Below are positions 21,107 to 31,078 of a DNA stretch of 64,000 nt, in pieces. The notes under the pieces were generated by a model. That model saw only the letters and a list, made by a program, of their open reading frames with translations. It was not told the DNA's origin and ran no database searches. The translations under genes and the position numbers were made by a program. The stretch is from Mycosarcoma maydis. Its lineage: Eukaryota > Basidiomycota > Ustilaginomycetes > Ustilaginales. The first letter of the stretch is position 1. Every line of letters starts with the position of its first letter. The stretch spans positions 434,001 to 498,000 of the forward strand of contig NC_026483.1 in the NCBI RefSeq assembly GCF_000328475.2. The letters are read 5' to 3'.

Positions 21107-21846
21107 GAATGCTCCTTTCTTGCGTCGTTAAAGTATCTTTCCATTTCTTCATACCTTTTATAGGTCACCACCTCCTCCTCCCCGACTCTCTAGACTTGTT
21201 TCGCCTCGTCGCTGCTCGCTAGCTAGACCGGCGATGCGCTCTTCCAACCCTTGCCTCTCTCCACATGCTCGGTTCTGCCACTCTCGTTCTCTTCCTTCGT
21301 GTCCCCGTACTTTTCCCAGCTCGATCTGCCCAAAGCGCGATGCCTTGCCCTGTCCATTTTCCTCCCCTGGTCGGAATCAATTCTTGGAGGGCTCACGGCC
21401 CCATCTCTGCGTATAGGATGGGGCGTCGTCTCAGAGACCCCAAGCAAAATGTGGCTTGGCATATCCGGCTTTGCTCGGGTCCAGCTGGTTGGCTCCTATC
21501 TCGGTCTTTCGCTCATCTTCCGTTTCCCGGCGCCTGTCATGGAAAAAAACTCTTCTCCCCGTCCATTCCCGTCAAATACTGTAGCTACTAACCTCTTTCC
21601 CCCCCTCCTGTGCGTACTTTTTTTTTCTTTTCGTTTTGTAAGAGATCACCTCCCCTTTCGCGCGTTTCATCCCTTATGTGTCTGTTGGAATCTCGACGTT
21701 CTTTTCCCCTCAAAAGTAATTCGTGATTGTGCGTGCTGTGTGATTGGGTGAATGATGATTCGATGTGGACAGGGGTACAAGTACATGGTACAGAGCGGGA
21801 CGAGCGCTTAGATGAGAGACGGGGAACAAAGTCGTGAATGGTCGTG
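21107..21846. other. 3'-3' space between the SH3 gene and PEX10
   Basis: This convergent space holds pyrimidine-rich sequence, a T-run near 21619-21627 and only one clear repeat-family copy (ATTCGTGATT at about 21719). No supported gene was seen; the 166-codon plus frame here has no recognisable feature. Confidence 0.5.
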
Positions 21847-23250
21847 CTAAAAGTTGTAGATGGGAAGGATGCGATGAAGTTGTAGCGGTTGTCGGCAAAG
21901 AGGGCATTCGGGTTTTTCGGCGATCCACGCGGTGATGCAGGACCAATCGAAGCAGTGTCCGCATTCGGTTACGGCTGATGTTCCACGGTGTGGTGTGCGC
22001 TGGTCCATGCACAGCGTACACTGCAACGTGCTTTGTGCGTTGGTGGCTGCCGCCGTTGTGTTGAGTTTGGCTATTGCCACAGAATCCGAATCGTTTCGAT
22101 CGGTAGCGTCGTCTGGAAGGTGAGCGTAAAGCAGATCGACTACCTTGTTATCCGCGCCGTGCGAGTTTGAAGCGTGCTGTTGTGTGTCGTCGAGACGTCG
22201 AGCAGGCTGCGAAGTATGCGAAAACACTGTCCTGTCAATCACCACCGTGGTCGATGGATCCATCGCAGCATTGGACGCTTTTTCAGCCGATCCATCCCGA
22301 TCCTCAGCCGTCGCAGCCGTCGCGGCCGTCGCAGCCTGCGCCTTGCTGCTCCTTCTATACGCTCTCAGTTCCAACAACAGTTTCACGGACAGCTGGATCC
22401 CTAGCAGCACGCCCAGTACCTCGTACGATGGCGGCTGATACCCTTGTCTCTTGGGATATGTCGAAATGTAGGTTACGCCCGTCAGCCTCTGTGCTGCACT
22501 GTAAAACTTACCACCCAGATAAAACAGCATCAGATGCGCTGCTGACAGATAGGCCAACCATCCGTCCTGGGACTGAAGCGTTTCGAGCGGAGGAAGCGTC
22601 TTGCTGAGCCAGTTGACGAGGCGTCTATGCGCACCGTTGTGTGCGGATGGATCAAAGGGTTTGTCGAGCGCACGTGCACGTGCGCGAGCTCTTGCTTCGG
22701 CCGTATCGAGCTTTTCCTTGGTCGTCACCGAATACCGTCGAAGTAGAGCGTAGAGCTTTGTGAGCGAGTACGGCCCGAGAACATGCAAAAGGATCCACGC
22801 GAGTCGCTTGGGGAGACTGACGATTCGATGTGTACGAACGTCCTTTGGAATCGCATTCACGTATTCCTCACCGAGCGTTTGTCCACCACGTCCATCGCCC
22901 ATGCCGGGAATCGACGATGTCGAGAGGAGGTAGTATCCAAGTGCGCCAACCAGTGAGATGGATGATACGTGCGAGTGCTGTACACGTGTGCCGAACAGTG
23001 ATCGCACCACATCAGAGACTTGAGATGTGAAGAGGTCCTTGTAGTATGTATCCTTCTGGTAGGCTCGTACGATCTCGGGCTGTGCTGCTGCAGGAAAACT
23101 GAAACGAGCTTGAGGACGGTATGCTGACTCGAATGCGCTGGTGGAAACCATGCTATTCAAGCCTGACACTTGCGCATCTTGCGATACCGCAGCGGATGGC
23201 GAATGGTCGGCGCTAGTGCTACCGCTCGTAACAGCATGGTCGTCGGCCAT
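21847..23250 (-). CDS. PEX10: Peroxin 10, peroxisomal RING E3 ligase
   Basis: From the ATG at 23248-23250 the protein is 467 residues. The N-terminal half is the Pex2/Pex12-type membrane region, including AYQKDTYYKDLF and SLPKRLAWILLHVLGPYSLTK. A C3HC4 RING finger lies at 411-452 (CTLC ... CGHCFDWSC ... CPLC). Pex10 forms the peroxisomal ubiquitin-ligase complex with Pex2 and Pex12, which ubiquitinates the import receptor Pex5 for recycling. The frame is open to 23511, adding 87 residues without features; I prefer 23250 because its context is GCC-ATG-GCC. An insertion with an Ala/Thr repeat (QAATAATAATAA) lies between the membrane part and the RING. There is no intron. Confidence 0.93.
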   Translation of the reverse strand: MADDHAVTSGSTSADHSPSAAVSQDAQVSGLNSMVSTSAFESAYRPQARFSFPAAAQPEIVRAYQKDTYYKDLFTSQVSDVVRSLFGTRVQHSHVSSISLVGALGYYLLSTSSIPGMGDGRGGQTLGEEYVNAIPKDVRTHRIVSLPKRLAWILLHVLGPYSLTKLYALLRRYSVTTKEKLDTAEARARARARALDKPFDPSAHNGAHRRLVNWLSKTLPPLETLQSQDGWLAYLSAAHLMLFYLGGKFYSAAQRLTGVTYISTYPKRQGYQPPSYEVLGVLLGIQLSVKLLLELRAYRRSSKAQAATAATAATAEDRDGSAEKASNAAMDPSTTVVIDRTVFSHTSQPARRLDDTQQHASNSHGADNKVVDLLYAHLPDDATDRNDSDSVAIAKLNTTAAATNAQSTLQCTLCMDQRTPHRGTSAVTECGHCFDWSCITAWIAEKPECPLCRQPLQLHRILPIYNF

Positions 23251-23580
23251 GGCTGTTGATCGCCAAGACGTAGACGGATGCAGTACTTTCGAGCTTGCAA
23301 CAGAGCCCACCTGAATCACAGGAGCCGATATGCTCTGCGACAAAGCGGACGGGGAAAGAGCGTACAGTCGATCGAGAGGCGTCAGAGAAAGTATGTGTTG
23401 GTGTGGAGCAGAGTCTGTACTCCTGCTTTCAACCTCGCACCTCTCACCGAAGGCCGTCGATCGAACCGGAGAGCCGGGCTGAGAGGCTCGTGGCTCTTTC
23501 CCGGCCTCCACGCCTCACGCTACACACCTTTTCAGCTTAGCTGTCGTGATCGGCGACGTAACAAATCCCAGCAGTTCAGC

Positions 23581-23612
23581 GATTCACAATTCACGATTCA
23601 CGATTTGTGATT
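23581..23612. repeat. TCACGA heptamer cluster
   Basis: GATTCACAATTCACGATTCACG is read in 7-bp steps and followed by one inverted unit (ATTTGTGATT). Confidence 0.75.
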
Positions 23613-23707
23613 TCCGTGTGCGTCGTGCGTGTTCGGTGTTAACGCGTTTTATTCGTGAAGGAACCGCGATCCGCGGTCTGTAATCGGCGCTAATTGCTGC
23701 TTAACTC

Positions 23708-23747
23708 CATTCACGATTCGCGATTCGTGATTCGTGATTCGAGATTG
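23708..23747. repeat. Tandem ATTCGTG array with inverted lead unit
   Basis: One ATTCACG is followed by ATTCGCG, ATTCGTG, ATTCGTG and ATTCGAG units in 7-bp register. Confidence 0.85.
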
Positions 23748-23950
23748 GTTCGCAGCCAGGCCATTCACAATTCTATCGAATGTGTCGATGCTGAAGCGTG
23801 TGGTTTGCTCCCTTGTGACGGGTCGCTCAACAAGCACGTCGCTGCCTTCACTGGATCCTTTCCTCGCATGCTATCCAAGCATGTCTGCAGCAAGGTCATG
23901 ACATGGCGGTATCAAGGCCTCGGGAACGTGCAAGATTCGCGATGTTGTTC

Positions 23951-23990
23951 GCACGATTCACGATTCACGATTGTGTGATATTCGTGATTC
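23951..23990. repeat. Mixed-orientation heptamer cluster
   Basis: Two TCACGATT units are followed, after TGTGAT, by ATTCGTGATTC in the opposite sense. Confidence 0.75.
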
Positions 23991-24659
23991 TTGCATTTTA
24001 CGCTAATACCACGCACGCGATTCAGGTTGACGGACGCGGGTAAAGTCCCAATCTGTGAATGCTGATCACATTGCGAGATGGCCAGAGAGTGTTGCTCGGT
24101 CTCAAACAAACACAAAGACAGCATAGGGACCATGGAAAGAGACGCTTGTGCGCAAAACGAGTGCTGCTGCACGGAGAACAAGCAAGGGCGCTGTCCAACG
24201 AACAAACAGAAAGATGACGCCGTTTCTACACGTTAGCTCCGAATCTCCGGTGACAGAAGAAATCGTCATAACTCCTCAGCTGAAAGCAGCCTGCAGATCA
24301 CGGCATTGTTCACACTCACAACTGTTCGTGATTCTCGTGATTCTTTTCGGATTTTGACAGGTCCTCTGTCCGTGCGGGTTGGTCTTGCACACCAACTTGG
24401 CGTCGAATCGTGAATTCGCGTTTAGCACTTACTTACGATTGTCAGTTGCACAAACGAGCTCGGCGCTGATGCTTCTCGCAAGCTCAGGCTCCGTAGCTTG
24501 ATGTCGCAGTCTGTGGTTGAGGTGCCACACCTTGATCCTGACGCAATACAAACTATATAAACATTCGCTCCTACGTTCGTCCCTCCTTGTTTGGCCTTTG
24601 TCCTGTACACCCCACTTGATTTTCCTACTCGATCGTAGCGCAAATACATATCCAACACC

Positions 24660-25307
24660 ATGTCTCTGCCTCAAGCCACCACCTCTTTCCTCTCGCAGCT
24701 CGCTGTGCGACGTAGCACCTACACTCTGGCCAAGAGCCCGTCAATCCTGAACGTTGATCAGATCCAGACGGTCCTCAGCAAGGTGTTGCGCGAATCTCCG
24801 TCTTCGTTCAACTCCAAGTCTCCGCGTTTGGTGCTTCTGCTCGGTGACGAGCACGACGAGTACTGGTCCAAGACGGTTCCCGAAGCGCTGAGTGCGGCTA
24901 TCAAGTCGCATGGTGGCGACGACAAGGCTGTCGCCGGTGCGCTCGGTCGTCTTGACCTCTTCAAACCTGCGTTTGGTACGGTTCTATTCTTCGAATCGAA
25001 GTCCGTCGTCGAGGCTCAGCAGAAGAACATCCCACAGTACGCCGAAAACTTCCCCATCTGGTCTCAACACGCTTCGGCCATCGTGCAAACCAACACGTGG
25101 GTTGCGCTCACCAACGCCGGTTACGGTGCCAACTTGCAGCACTACGGAAACTTGACCCAGGATCAGCTTAAGAAGAAGCACAACTTGCCAAGCGACTGGC
25201 AGATCGTCGCCGAACTCGTGTTTGGCGCCAAGACAGACGAGCCCAAACCCAAGGAGTACGACGAGCAACACGAAAACGCCGACCGTATCAAGGTGTTTGG
25301 CGCATAA
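24660..25307 (+). CDS. Nitroreductase-family oxidoreductase (Frm2/Hbn1-like)
   Basis: The 215-residue intronless protein matches the small fungal nitroreductase group of yeast Frm2 and Hbn1 in length and motifs. These include an N-terminal RRSTYTLAKSP segment of the FMN-binding type, FGTVLFFES, and the late motif ALTNAGYGANLQHY that packs around the flavin. Known relatives are FMN-dependent, act as dimers, and are linked to redox balance and fatty-acid-responsive regulation in yeast; they lack classical reductive partners in the same gene. The start ATG at 24660 follows a short leader, with a TATA box about 100 bases upstream. The gene faces COX12 across 337 bases. The substrate is unknown. 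Confidence 0.9.
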   Translation: MSLPQATTSFLSQLAVRRSTYTLAKSPSILNVDQIQTVLSKVLRESPSSFNSKSPRLVLLLGDEHDEYWSKTVPEALSAAIKSHGGDDKAVAGALGRLDLFKPAFGTVLFFESKSVVEAQQKNIPQYAENFPIWSQHASAIVQTNTWVALTNAGYGANLQHYGNLTQDQLKKKHNLPSDWQIVAELVFGAKTDEPKPKEYDEQHENADRIKVFGA

Positions 25308-25644
25308 GCGATACTCTAGACACACCTGTAGATGGCTGCTTTTCATACAACAACACAGGTCAGCTTGTACCCTTTCCAGAATGCATCCTGAGCAGAATGT
25401 GTACGTCGCGACCGAACCCCTCGTGATTCAACTTGGCTTGCGCACGGCCGCCTGCAAGACGTACTTTCGCATCTGAGCTTTACATACGCGCGCCCATTCT
25501 CACGACAAATGCATCCAAGACTGAGTTGAACGTCGAGTGGAAAAGAGATTCTAAGATTCCATCGACAGGAGCAGCGCTATCGTGGGTGGCGCAGCGATGC
25601 CATGTACATCAAATGGATCGACAATTGTACATTGCCAAAGCACA
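25308..25644. other. 3'-3' space nitroreductase / COX12
   Basis: A convergent space of 337 bases. I see no gene and only one weak repeat-family copy (CTCGTGATTC near 25422). Confidence 0.5.
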
Positions 25645-26751
25645 TCAAGGCTCAAGCGAAGCGGGGAAGGAGTTGCTCTCCCTCTGCTCGTCCCACTTGG
25701 CGATCTGCACAATGTCAAACAAGACGGTGAGAGAACGGATACCGGGTCAGTATGAACATCTTGAACCAACAGCTCGCAGCGGATGACAGAGCGGGCACAG
25801 CTTGTGGTTAGGGTTGTGCGATGCTGCAATGGTCCCAAGCACAGGGTCTGCATGTACTTTGCTGGAATCGTCGATGGCGTGGCCAGATGCTCTACAGGCG
25901 AATGTGTCTGGTAGTCCGAAGATCAAACCCAGAACGATGGATGCCTCAGTCCCTTGGCACCACAGCTGCTGCTCTCCGATTTGATCTTGCATCCGTACCA
26001 CTCGTTGATGCATCTGCAATCTTCCGACATGCCTCGACTCGTACAAGCGAACGAGTCACCCTGGGTGCTCATTCGCCAGATGCGGCGAGCCTGGACTGCC
26101 TGGTAAACTTGTCAAGATAGATAGTGCTTGCTGCTATTCCAAACCACACTTGCATGCACCGAAAGACACGGCATGATAAATCCGACGCTCTAGGAATACC
26201 TGCATATGCTTTCCATGAATGGCAGCCAATGCTGAAAGACTTATCACAGTGGCTTGCCCGAATGCCGAGTCCCCAAATGCTATGCTATGTGCTCGCTTCG
26301 CGCTGCTGGGTGGTCGTCGTGTAGCCACATCATATTGTGTTGTTGCCAGTGCTGATGCCAGTGTTGAACGCTGGAGCCTTCAAATTGCAGCTGTCATCGT
26401 TGCGCTGTTGACGTGATCGATTCAGAATGATACTCACCCACTCGTTAGGGCACAGCGAGTTGTAGGCGCGGAAGAACTGCTTGCAGGGCACAAAGTCCTC
26501 TCCCTTGGCGTTGATGCATCGGTGGTAGTCGACGTAGCTGATGTCGTGTTGATCAAAGGCAAGGTAGACAGGTGTCAATCTTTGCAGTTCTCTCTACGAC
26601 CATGCGCTTGTCCGCAGAGCGTGCTGATGGACCAAGATAGCTGGACGACTTACTTTTGCCAGCAGTGCTTGGTCTGGTTCTGGTTGGGGAAACGCGCGTC
26701 GAACGAGGCGGTTTGAAGGGTGTAGGACTTTTGTTCGGAGGAGTCAGACAT
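25645..26751 (-). CDS. COX12: Cytochrome c oxidase subunit VIb (Cox12)
   Basis: Three exons were joined by hand: 26751-26654, 26537-26438 and 25704-25645, giving 85 residues (yeast Cox12 has 83). The splice sites are GTAAGT/ATCAG for intron 1 (116 nt) and GTGAGT/GTGCAG for intron 2. The protein has the signature SFDARFPNQNQTKHCWQNY, the CX9C pair in HCWQNYVDYHRC and the CX10C pair in PCKQFFRAYNSLC. It ends IAKWDEQRESNSFPASLEP. Cox12 is an intermembrane-space, twin-disulfide subunit on the outer face of complex IV, imported through Mia40. The odd part is intron 2: at 733 nt it is several times longer than any other intron I could define here. No frame in it is convincing. The start ATG follows directly after the 5' leader; confidence in all three exons is high because the family pattern runs unbroken across both junctions. 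Confidence 0.95.
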
Positions 26752-27247
26752 TTTGGACGTGGTGCTGCGGGATGCGGTGTGGTAGAGGGGCCAGACGTAG
26801 ACGATGGCGAGCCAATGATGATGGCGACCAACCGTTGGAATTTTGGCAGCCAAGCCCTCTCACTCACTCACAGTGACTAACTCACTCTCTCTTTCGCTTC
26901 TCCAGCTTGCGCAAACAGGCGTAGCGCTACGGTAAGGCTCAAATCGACTCGATTCGCGCTTCCTTCTCAAACGGCTGAACTCGGATTTTCAATCAACGCC
27001 TTCACGCACGGGAACTGAGTGAACCCATCGGTTCCGAAGAGCTGTTTTTGTTCAGAATCGCGCTGCAAAGCTTTAACACGTAGGTTTTTCTTCCCGTGTT
27101 ACATGTTCCATGTTCCGTGTTCCGTGTTCCCACCATCTTGGCTTTCTGGACCCTGACTTGGCTGTGTACCGAACTTTCCAAGCTTCTTGTGCTTTCCGCC
27201 AGACCGATATCTTGCAAGCCATACCGATCCGCAGCAACGGTGCGAGA
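26752..27247. promoter_or_regulatory. Divergent promoter space COX12 / PRP18
   Basis: About 500 bases between two divergent start codons. It holds a short heptamer tandem of another sequence (GTTCC-type, 27101-27131) but no clear TCGTGA array. There is no gene in this space. Confidence 0.5.
27101..27131. repeat. Tandem heptamer (TGTTCCR)n upstream of PRP18
   Basis: About four units of 7 bp, ATGTTCC, ATGTTCC, GTGTTCC, GTGTTCC, lie about 120 bases before the PRP18 ATG. The period is the same as in the ATTCGTG arrays but the sequence is different. Confidence 0.8.
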
Positions 27248-28489
27248 ATGGACTTTCTCAAGGCAGAGATTGCTAGCAAGCGCAAGGCGGCTGAGTTTGC
27301 CTCTGCCTCTTCGGCTGTTGGCTCCTCGGCGTCTGCCACCGATGCTCCACCGTCAAAGTACATGCGCAGAGGCGATCTCGAAAAGCTGCGCGAGCAACAA
27401 CAGCGTTCCGCCTCGCCTTCCTCCTCGGCCTCCTCTGCGCCCGCGTCGTCTTCCCCGAACAAGCGGCTGAAATCGGACCAAGTCGACAGCTCCACCTCGT
27501 CTGGCTTGAGTCCAGGTATCAAAGCAGCACTAGATTCCGCAGCAGGTGAAGTGGAGCACGAAAAATTCAACGTATCCAACGACGAAGCGGTTCGTCGGCT
27601 GCGTGCCAAAGGCGAACCTATTCGAATTTTCGGCGAGTCGGATAAAGAGCGAAGGCTGCGACTGAGAGCATTGGAGCTGATAGAAGAAAAAGGAGGCAGA
27701 TCGTTGGGTCAAAACGATTTCAGAAATGCTTTGCAAAGTGCAGAAAGTGCGACGGCGTTGGAGTTGCTTGAGAAGCGCAATGCTGCAAGTCAAGGCAGAG
27801 TGGAGCGAGCCAAGCTAGAGCAGAGCGAGCAAGACGCTGCAACGGCTGCTGCTATAGGCGATGCTGAAAAAGTGCGCGCGGATGCGGATCAAGCTCAAGG
27901 TACAAGTTCGGACGCTCAAGGGGCTGGGGTGGGGGAAAGCTCCAAAGCAAGTTTTCGACAAGGCGTTGGAATGAGCAGTGTGCTAGATCTGAACCTGATC
28001 AAAACCGACATCGACCGCGTCTATCCGATGATCTACTACACGCTCAAAGGGTTGCTTGAAGAATGGGCTGAGTCTCTCGCCTCGCGACCGGACCAGGTGA
28101 AACACACGATGCAGGGTAAACTCGCCGCGGCGACGCAAGTGCAATCTGCCGACTACCTAAAACCGCTGTTCAAAAAGCTGCGCAAACGTGCTCTGACTCC
28201 AGACGTGCTCATGCGCATCGCCGAAATCGTCCACTACATGCAACGACGCCAGTACAGGAACGCCAATGATTCGTACCTCCAACTCTCGATTGGCAACGCC
28301 CCCTGGCCTATCGGTGTCACCATGGTCGGCATCCACGAAAGATCCGGTCGCGAAAAGATCTTCAGCAGCAACGTCGCTCACGTACTCAACGATGAGGTCT
28401 CCAGAAAGTACATTCAGAGCTTGAAGAGGCTCATGACATTTGCTCAAACAAAATATCCTCCGGACGATCTCAGTATGATGATGGGCTGA
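27248..28489 (+). CDS. PRP18: Pre-mRNA-splicing factor Prp18
   Basis: The ATG at 27248 gives 413 residues beginning MDFLKAEIASKRK, the usual Prp18 start. A Ser/Ala-rich stretch is followed by the SFM (Prp4-like) motif RRLRAKGEPIRIFGESDKE. The C-terminal Prp18 helical domain runs from about 245 to 405 and includes the conserved loop GNAPWPIGVTMVGIHERSG. Prp18 is a U5-associated second-step factor that stabilises the 3' splice site docking with Slu7. The frame is open upstream to 27110, but those 46 codons run through the heptamer repeat and carry no conserved sequence. There is no intron. The 3' end converges on the Ies4-like gene with 157 bases between. Confidence 0.95.
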   Translation: MDFLKAEIASKRKAAEFASASSAVGSSASATDAPPSKYMRRGDLEKLREQQQRSASPSSSASSAPASSSPNKRLKSDQVDSSTSSGLSPGIKAALDSAAGEVEHEKFNVSNDEAVRRLRAKGEPIRIFGESDKERRLRLRALELIEEKGGRSLGQNDFRNALQSAESATALELLEKRNAASQGRVERAKLEQSEQDAATAAAIGDAEKVRADADQAQGTSSDAQGAGVGESSKASFRQGVGMSSVLDLNLIKTDIDRVYPMIYYTLKGLLEEWAESLASRPDQVKHTMQGKLAAATQVQSADYLKPLFKKLRKRALTPDVLMRIAEIVHYMQRRQYRNANDSYLQLSIGNAPWPIGVTMVGIHERSGREKIFSSNVAHVLNDEVSRKYIQSLKRLMTFAQTKYPPDDLSMMMG

Positions 28490-28646
28490 GATTTTCCAGG
28501 CGACCAAGCTCATCCGTGATGCTCTCACTCTCAACTGTATTCACCTCCTCAATACCCAACACATGTTTGCATCGACAGCGCCACGTGCACATTGCAAGCT
28601 TAACGTGCTACAGAGACCAGCGTGTGTCGTGTGCCGGGCGGCCTGT

Positions 28647-30116
28647 TCAGCGTCCACCAAAGAGAAAAGCAGGCGACTGGCCGCGCCAGTTGGTCTCGGC
28701 CTGAGCGTTCAAGCCGTTGAGATGCTTTGGTGGGGGTAGAGGCGAGCCAGCCTTTGCGAGTGTGGTCGTTGATGTTGCGACGCTGCTGTTCTGCGCGGCC
28801 GCGGTTGTGGTAGATGTGTTGGCGGAGGCTGCGGGAGTTGCCGGTGCAGGAGACGCTGTCTTGCCCGTTGATGTCACTGCTGCTGCAGAGGGTGTACCCG
28901 CTTTGGCGACAACCCTTTCTGCTCCGCCTGCCGCGGTTGTTGTTGAGCCCATAGTCGAAAGTGCGCCAGCCATGGTCGGAGCATCGATCTTCTTCTCGTA
29001 TCCCCTGTCCTCGCCTCCATAAAAAACCGGGATGCTCCATGGCCTTCCGCCCATACTCAGGATCTCTCTTTTCGCCTTGATCCATCTACGCGGCTGCCTC
29101 GCGTTCCTTTCGAGTGGCACAACCGTCTGAAATGCTGTGGGGATCCTGGCGATCGGCTGCACAGGCGGTCCTGCACGCGAGCCGGGAAGCGGAGGATAGC
29201 GGAAACCTGGATTTTTCGCTGTCCCGGCTTTGGCGCTGAGATCGCCGGTAAAAGTTTGTCCTCCTGGGCCTGAAACGATCTTGATCGACGATGATATTGT
29301 CGTGGGTGCAGCAGTGCTTCTAGCAGGCGCGGATGGAGTCGAAGCTTTGCTCGAGTCTGCTCCTGCAGCCGATGCTGCAAGATTTGGGATCGGCTTGGGC
29401 TTTAGCGGTGGCGGGGCACTGGCGACAGGAACCGGCGTTTCTGCCTTGATCGCTGTTGGAGTAGAAGGCGAAGATCGCGCTGGAGCTATGCTGCTGAAAG
29501 TCGCAGGCGTCCTCTCTGCAGGTGGAAGCTCGTAGACGGGTTTTTGGCCTTTGGTCAATCCTTTCCTCCAACCTCTACCCGGTCCAGCGGCGCCTCTGGC
29601 CTTGGCCGTTTTTCTTCTCTTTGCTGCGGGCAACGCATCGAGTTCTTCCACCGACAAAGACTGCACCTGTACCATTCGAGCGAGGCTGCCGCGCTTGACC
29701 AACCTGTCTGCGCTCGACTGCGGACTCACCGAGCCATCGGCCGAAGAGGAGGCGAACAAAAGCGACGAGTCGCCTTTGGAGGAAGAGGAACGTGGTTTGA
29801 GTGTGATGCTTCTGCGTTTGGTCAGGGTTGAGGTGGAAGCGGTCTTGGATGAAGACTCATCGTCTTCTCCTTCGAGCTCGTCGAGTTCGTCCAACTCGTC
29901 GGCTTCCTGATCGTCATCGTCCGGGTCGTCGTCAAAGTCTTCAGCATCCGAGCCACCGATGTCGGCAGTATCGTCTGGCGTGCCGTCGTCACGCAACGCG
30001 GTGGCTGGATCGTCATCGTCCGAGTAGTCGGGTGCACTGCGCAGTGGATTGGTAAGGGGAGACGAAGAATCGCGCGGTGCCGATGAGAGTGGAACTCTCA
30101 ACTTGACCTTGACCAT
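28647..30116 (-). CDS. Probable INO80 chromatin-remodelling subunit Ies4
   Basis: From the ATG at 30114-30116 the protein has 489 residues and starts MVKVKLRVPL. It has an acidic Asp/Glu block at about 30-75, a basic Ser-rich part and the short motif PGRGWRKGLTKGQKPVYELP. Near the C-terminus it has PRRWIKAKREILSMGGRPWS, which fits the Ies4 pattern of a Pro-Arg-Arg-Trp core followed by a hydrophobic/Gly/Trp segment. Ies4 is a small INO80 subunit linked to checkpoint signalling. Only these short segments support the call; the rest is disordered and low-complexity (Ala/Pro/Ser/Thr). The frame stays open to 30515 but the added 133 residues lack conservation features. Alternative: an unrelated nuclear disordered protein. 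Confidence 0.55.
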   Translation of the reverse strand: MVKVKLRVPLSSAPRDSSSPLTNPLRSAPDYSDDDDPATALRDDGTPDDTADIGGSDAEDFDDDPDDDDQEADELDELDELEGEDDESSSKTASTSTLTKRRSITLKPRSSSSKGDSSLLFASSSADGSVSPQSSADRLVKRGSLARMVQVQSLSVEELDALPAAKRRKTAKARGAAGPGRGWRKGLTKGQKPVYELPPAERTPATFSSIAPARSSPSTPTAIKAETPVPVASAPPPLKPKPIPNLAASAAGADSSKASTPSAPARSTAAPTTISSSIKIVSGPGGQTFTGDLSAKAGTAKNPGFRYPPLPGSRAGPPVQPIARIPTAFQTVVPLERNARQPRRWIKAKREILSMGGRPWSIPVFYGGEDRGYEKKIDAPTMAGALSTMGSTTTAAGGAERVVAKAGTPSAAAVTSTGKTASPAPATPAASANTSTTTAAAQNSSVATSTTTLAKAGSPLPPPKHLNGLNAQAETNWRGQSPAFLFGGR

Positions 30117-31078
30117 GACGCAAGTTGCAGCGCGCTTCTCAATCACAAAATCGAGAATAGCAAATTGCGAGACGATCGACGTCGATGATCCAAGGTGGAG
30201 TGCCCAACGCTCAGATCGATCCGGTTGCGTTTGTGACCAAGTGCGATTCCGGAGGATAAGCGTGGAGTTGTAAAAGTGGTAGTGGAAGTTATGAGTGTCG
30301 TTGGCCTGTGAGGCTACGCTTTCGGTTCCCAATGGTGGACAACGATGGTCGTTGTGATGGTGAAAGTCGCTGACTGGCCAGGCTGGGTAGCGACAATCTC
30401 GAATCACGAATGCGACGAGTATTCTGGTCGCTGAGCTTTGACACTTTGAATCGAGAGAGTCACGAGTCGATATATGCTTTCCCAACTCGCAGCTCGTTTT
30501 GGAAAACAAGCTCAAAATTGTATCACGTACAGTATATAGCGAGAAGAGCCTCCGTGCTCACGCCGAGTTAGCATCAATCGTGAATCACGAATCACGAATC
30601 CGAATATAGTCACGACTGGCCTGGAATTCACTTATGCCACTCGTGACTGTGACTTGGACACGCTAGACACAACTGTGGCGTGCGGGTGATCGCTCAAAGC
30701 TCCTACACGTCACGCGATCTTCCATCACAATGAATCTTGCCTTGGCACCGTTGGAGCCAAGAAGAAAGAGTGTGGATGGAATCAAGGTCAAAGCTCTCGA
30801 GTACAGCGTTGGGCTCGGTCAAAGTCGTCATTGTTCAGTCAGCCTGTTGGCTTACGCTTTTACCATGCCACCTCCATCGTTGTTTCAAGCCATATCACGC
30901 ACATTCAAGACGGCCTCTGCTTGTCGACAAAGCCCCCCAAGCTTAGAAACGTTCATTAAGTCGTATGCTTCATATGATCGGAACGTGCGCGTGAATAGAA
31001 GTACAGTTGTTGTGCTCGTCCGTGCGGTCATGGACAAGGGTATAGTAGCATTGGTCATAGCTGGCATCGTCACTTGGA
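30117..31078. other. Space upstream of the Ies4-like gene
   Basis: This 960-base stretch lies between two minus-strand genes. It has repeat-family copies at 30463-30474, 30575-30600 and 30610-30655. The plus frame of 122 codons at 30730-31098 overlaps the last DIM1 exon in antisense and is not supported. Confidence 0.5.
30575..30600. repeat. TCGTGA/TCACGA heptamer cluster
   Basis: AATCGTGAATCACGAATCAC continues for one more unit. It contains one unit in one sense and two in the other. Confidence 0.8.

Larger units (their letters stand above)
23251..24659. promoter_or_regulatory. Divergent promoter space PEX10 / nitroreductase, repeat-rich
   Basis: The space between two divergent genes has dense TCGTGA-family arrays at 23581-23612, 23708-23747 and 23951-23990, with single copies near 24328 and 24407. 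A good TATA-like box, TATATAAA, lies at 24554-24561, about 100 bases before the nitroreductase ATG. No gene was seen inside apart from the possible longer PEX10 N-terminus. Confidence 0.6.

Noticed and set aside
23251..23511. 87-codon N-terminal extension of PEX10
   Set aside because: The frame is open, but the extension has no Pex10 features and the ATG at 23250 has a much better context; kept only as an alternative.
25747..26120. 99-codon frames on both strands inside the COX12 intron
   Set aside because: There are no motifs, no promoter signs, and both overlap; probably chance frames.
26330..26416. VERW-like peptide on the plus strand, like the Cox12 C-terminus
   Set aside because: It is on the wrong strand; the true last COX12 exon (IAKWDEQRE) was found at 25645-25704 with proper splice sites.
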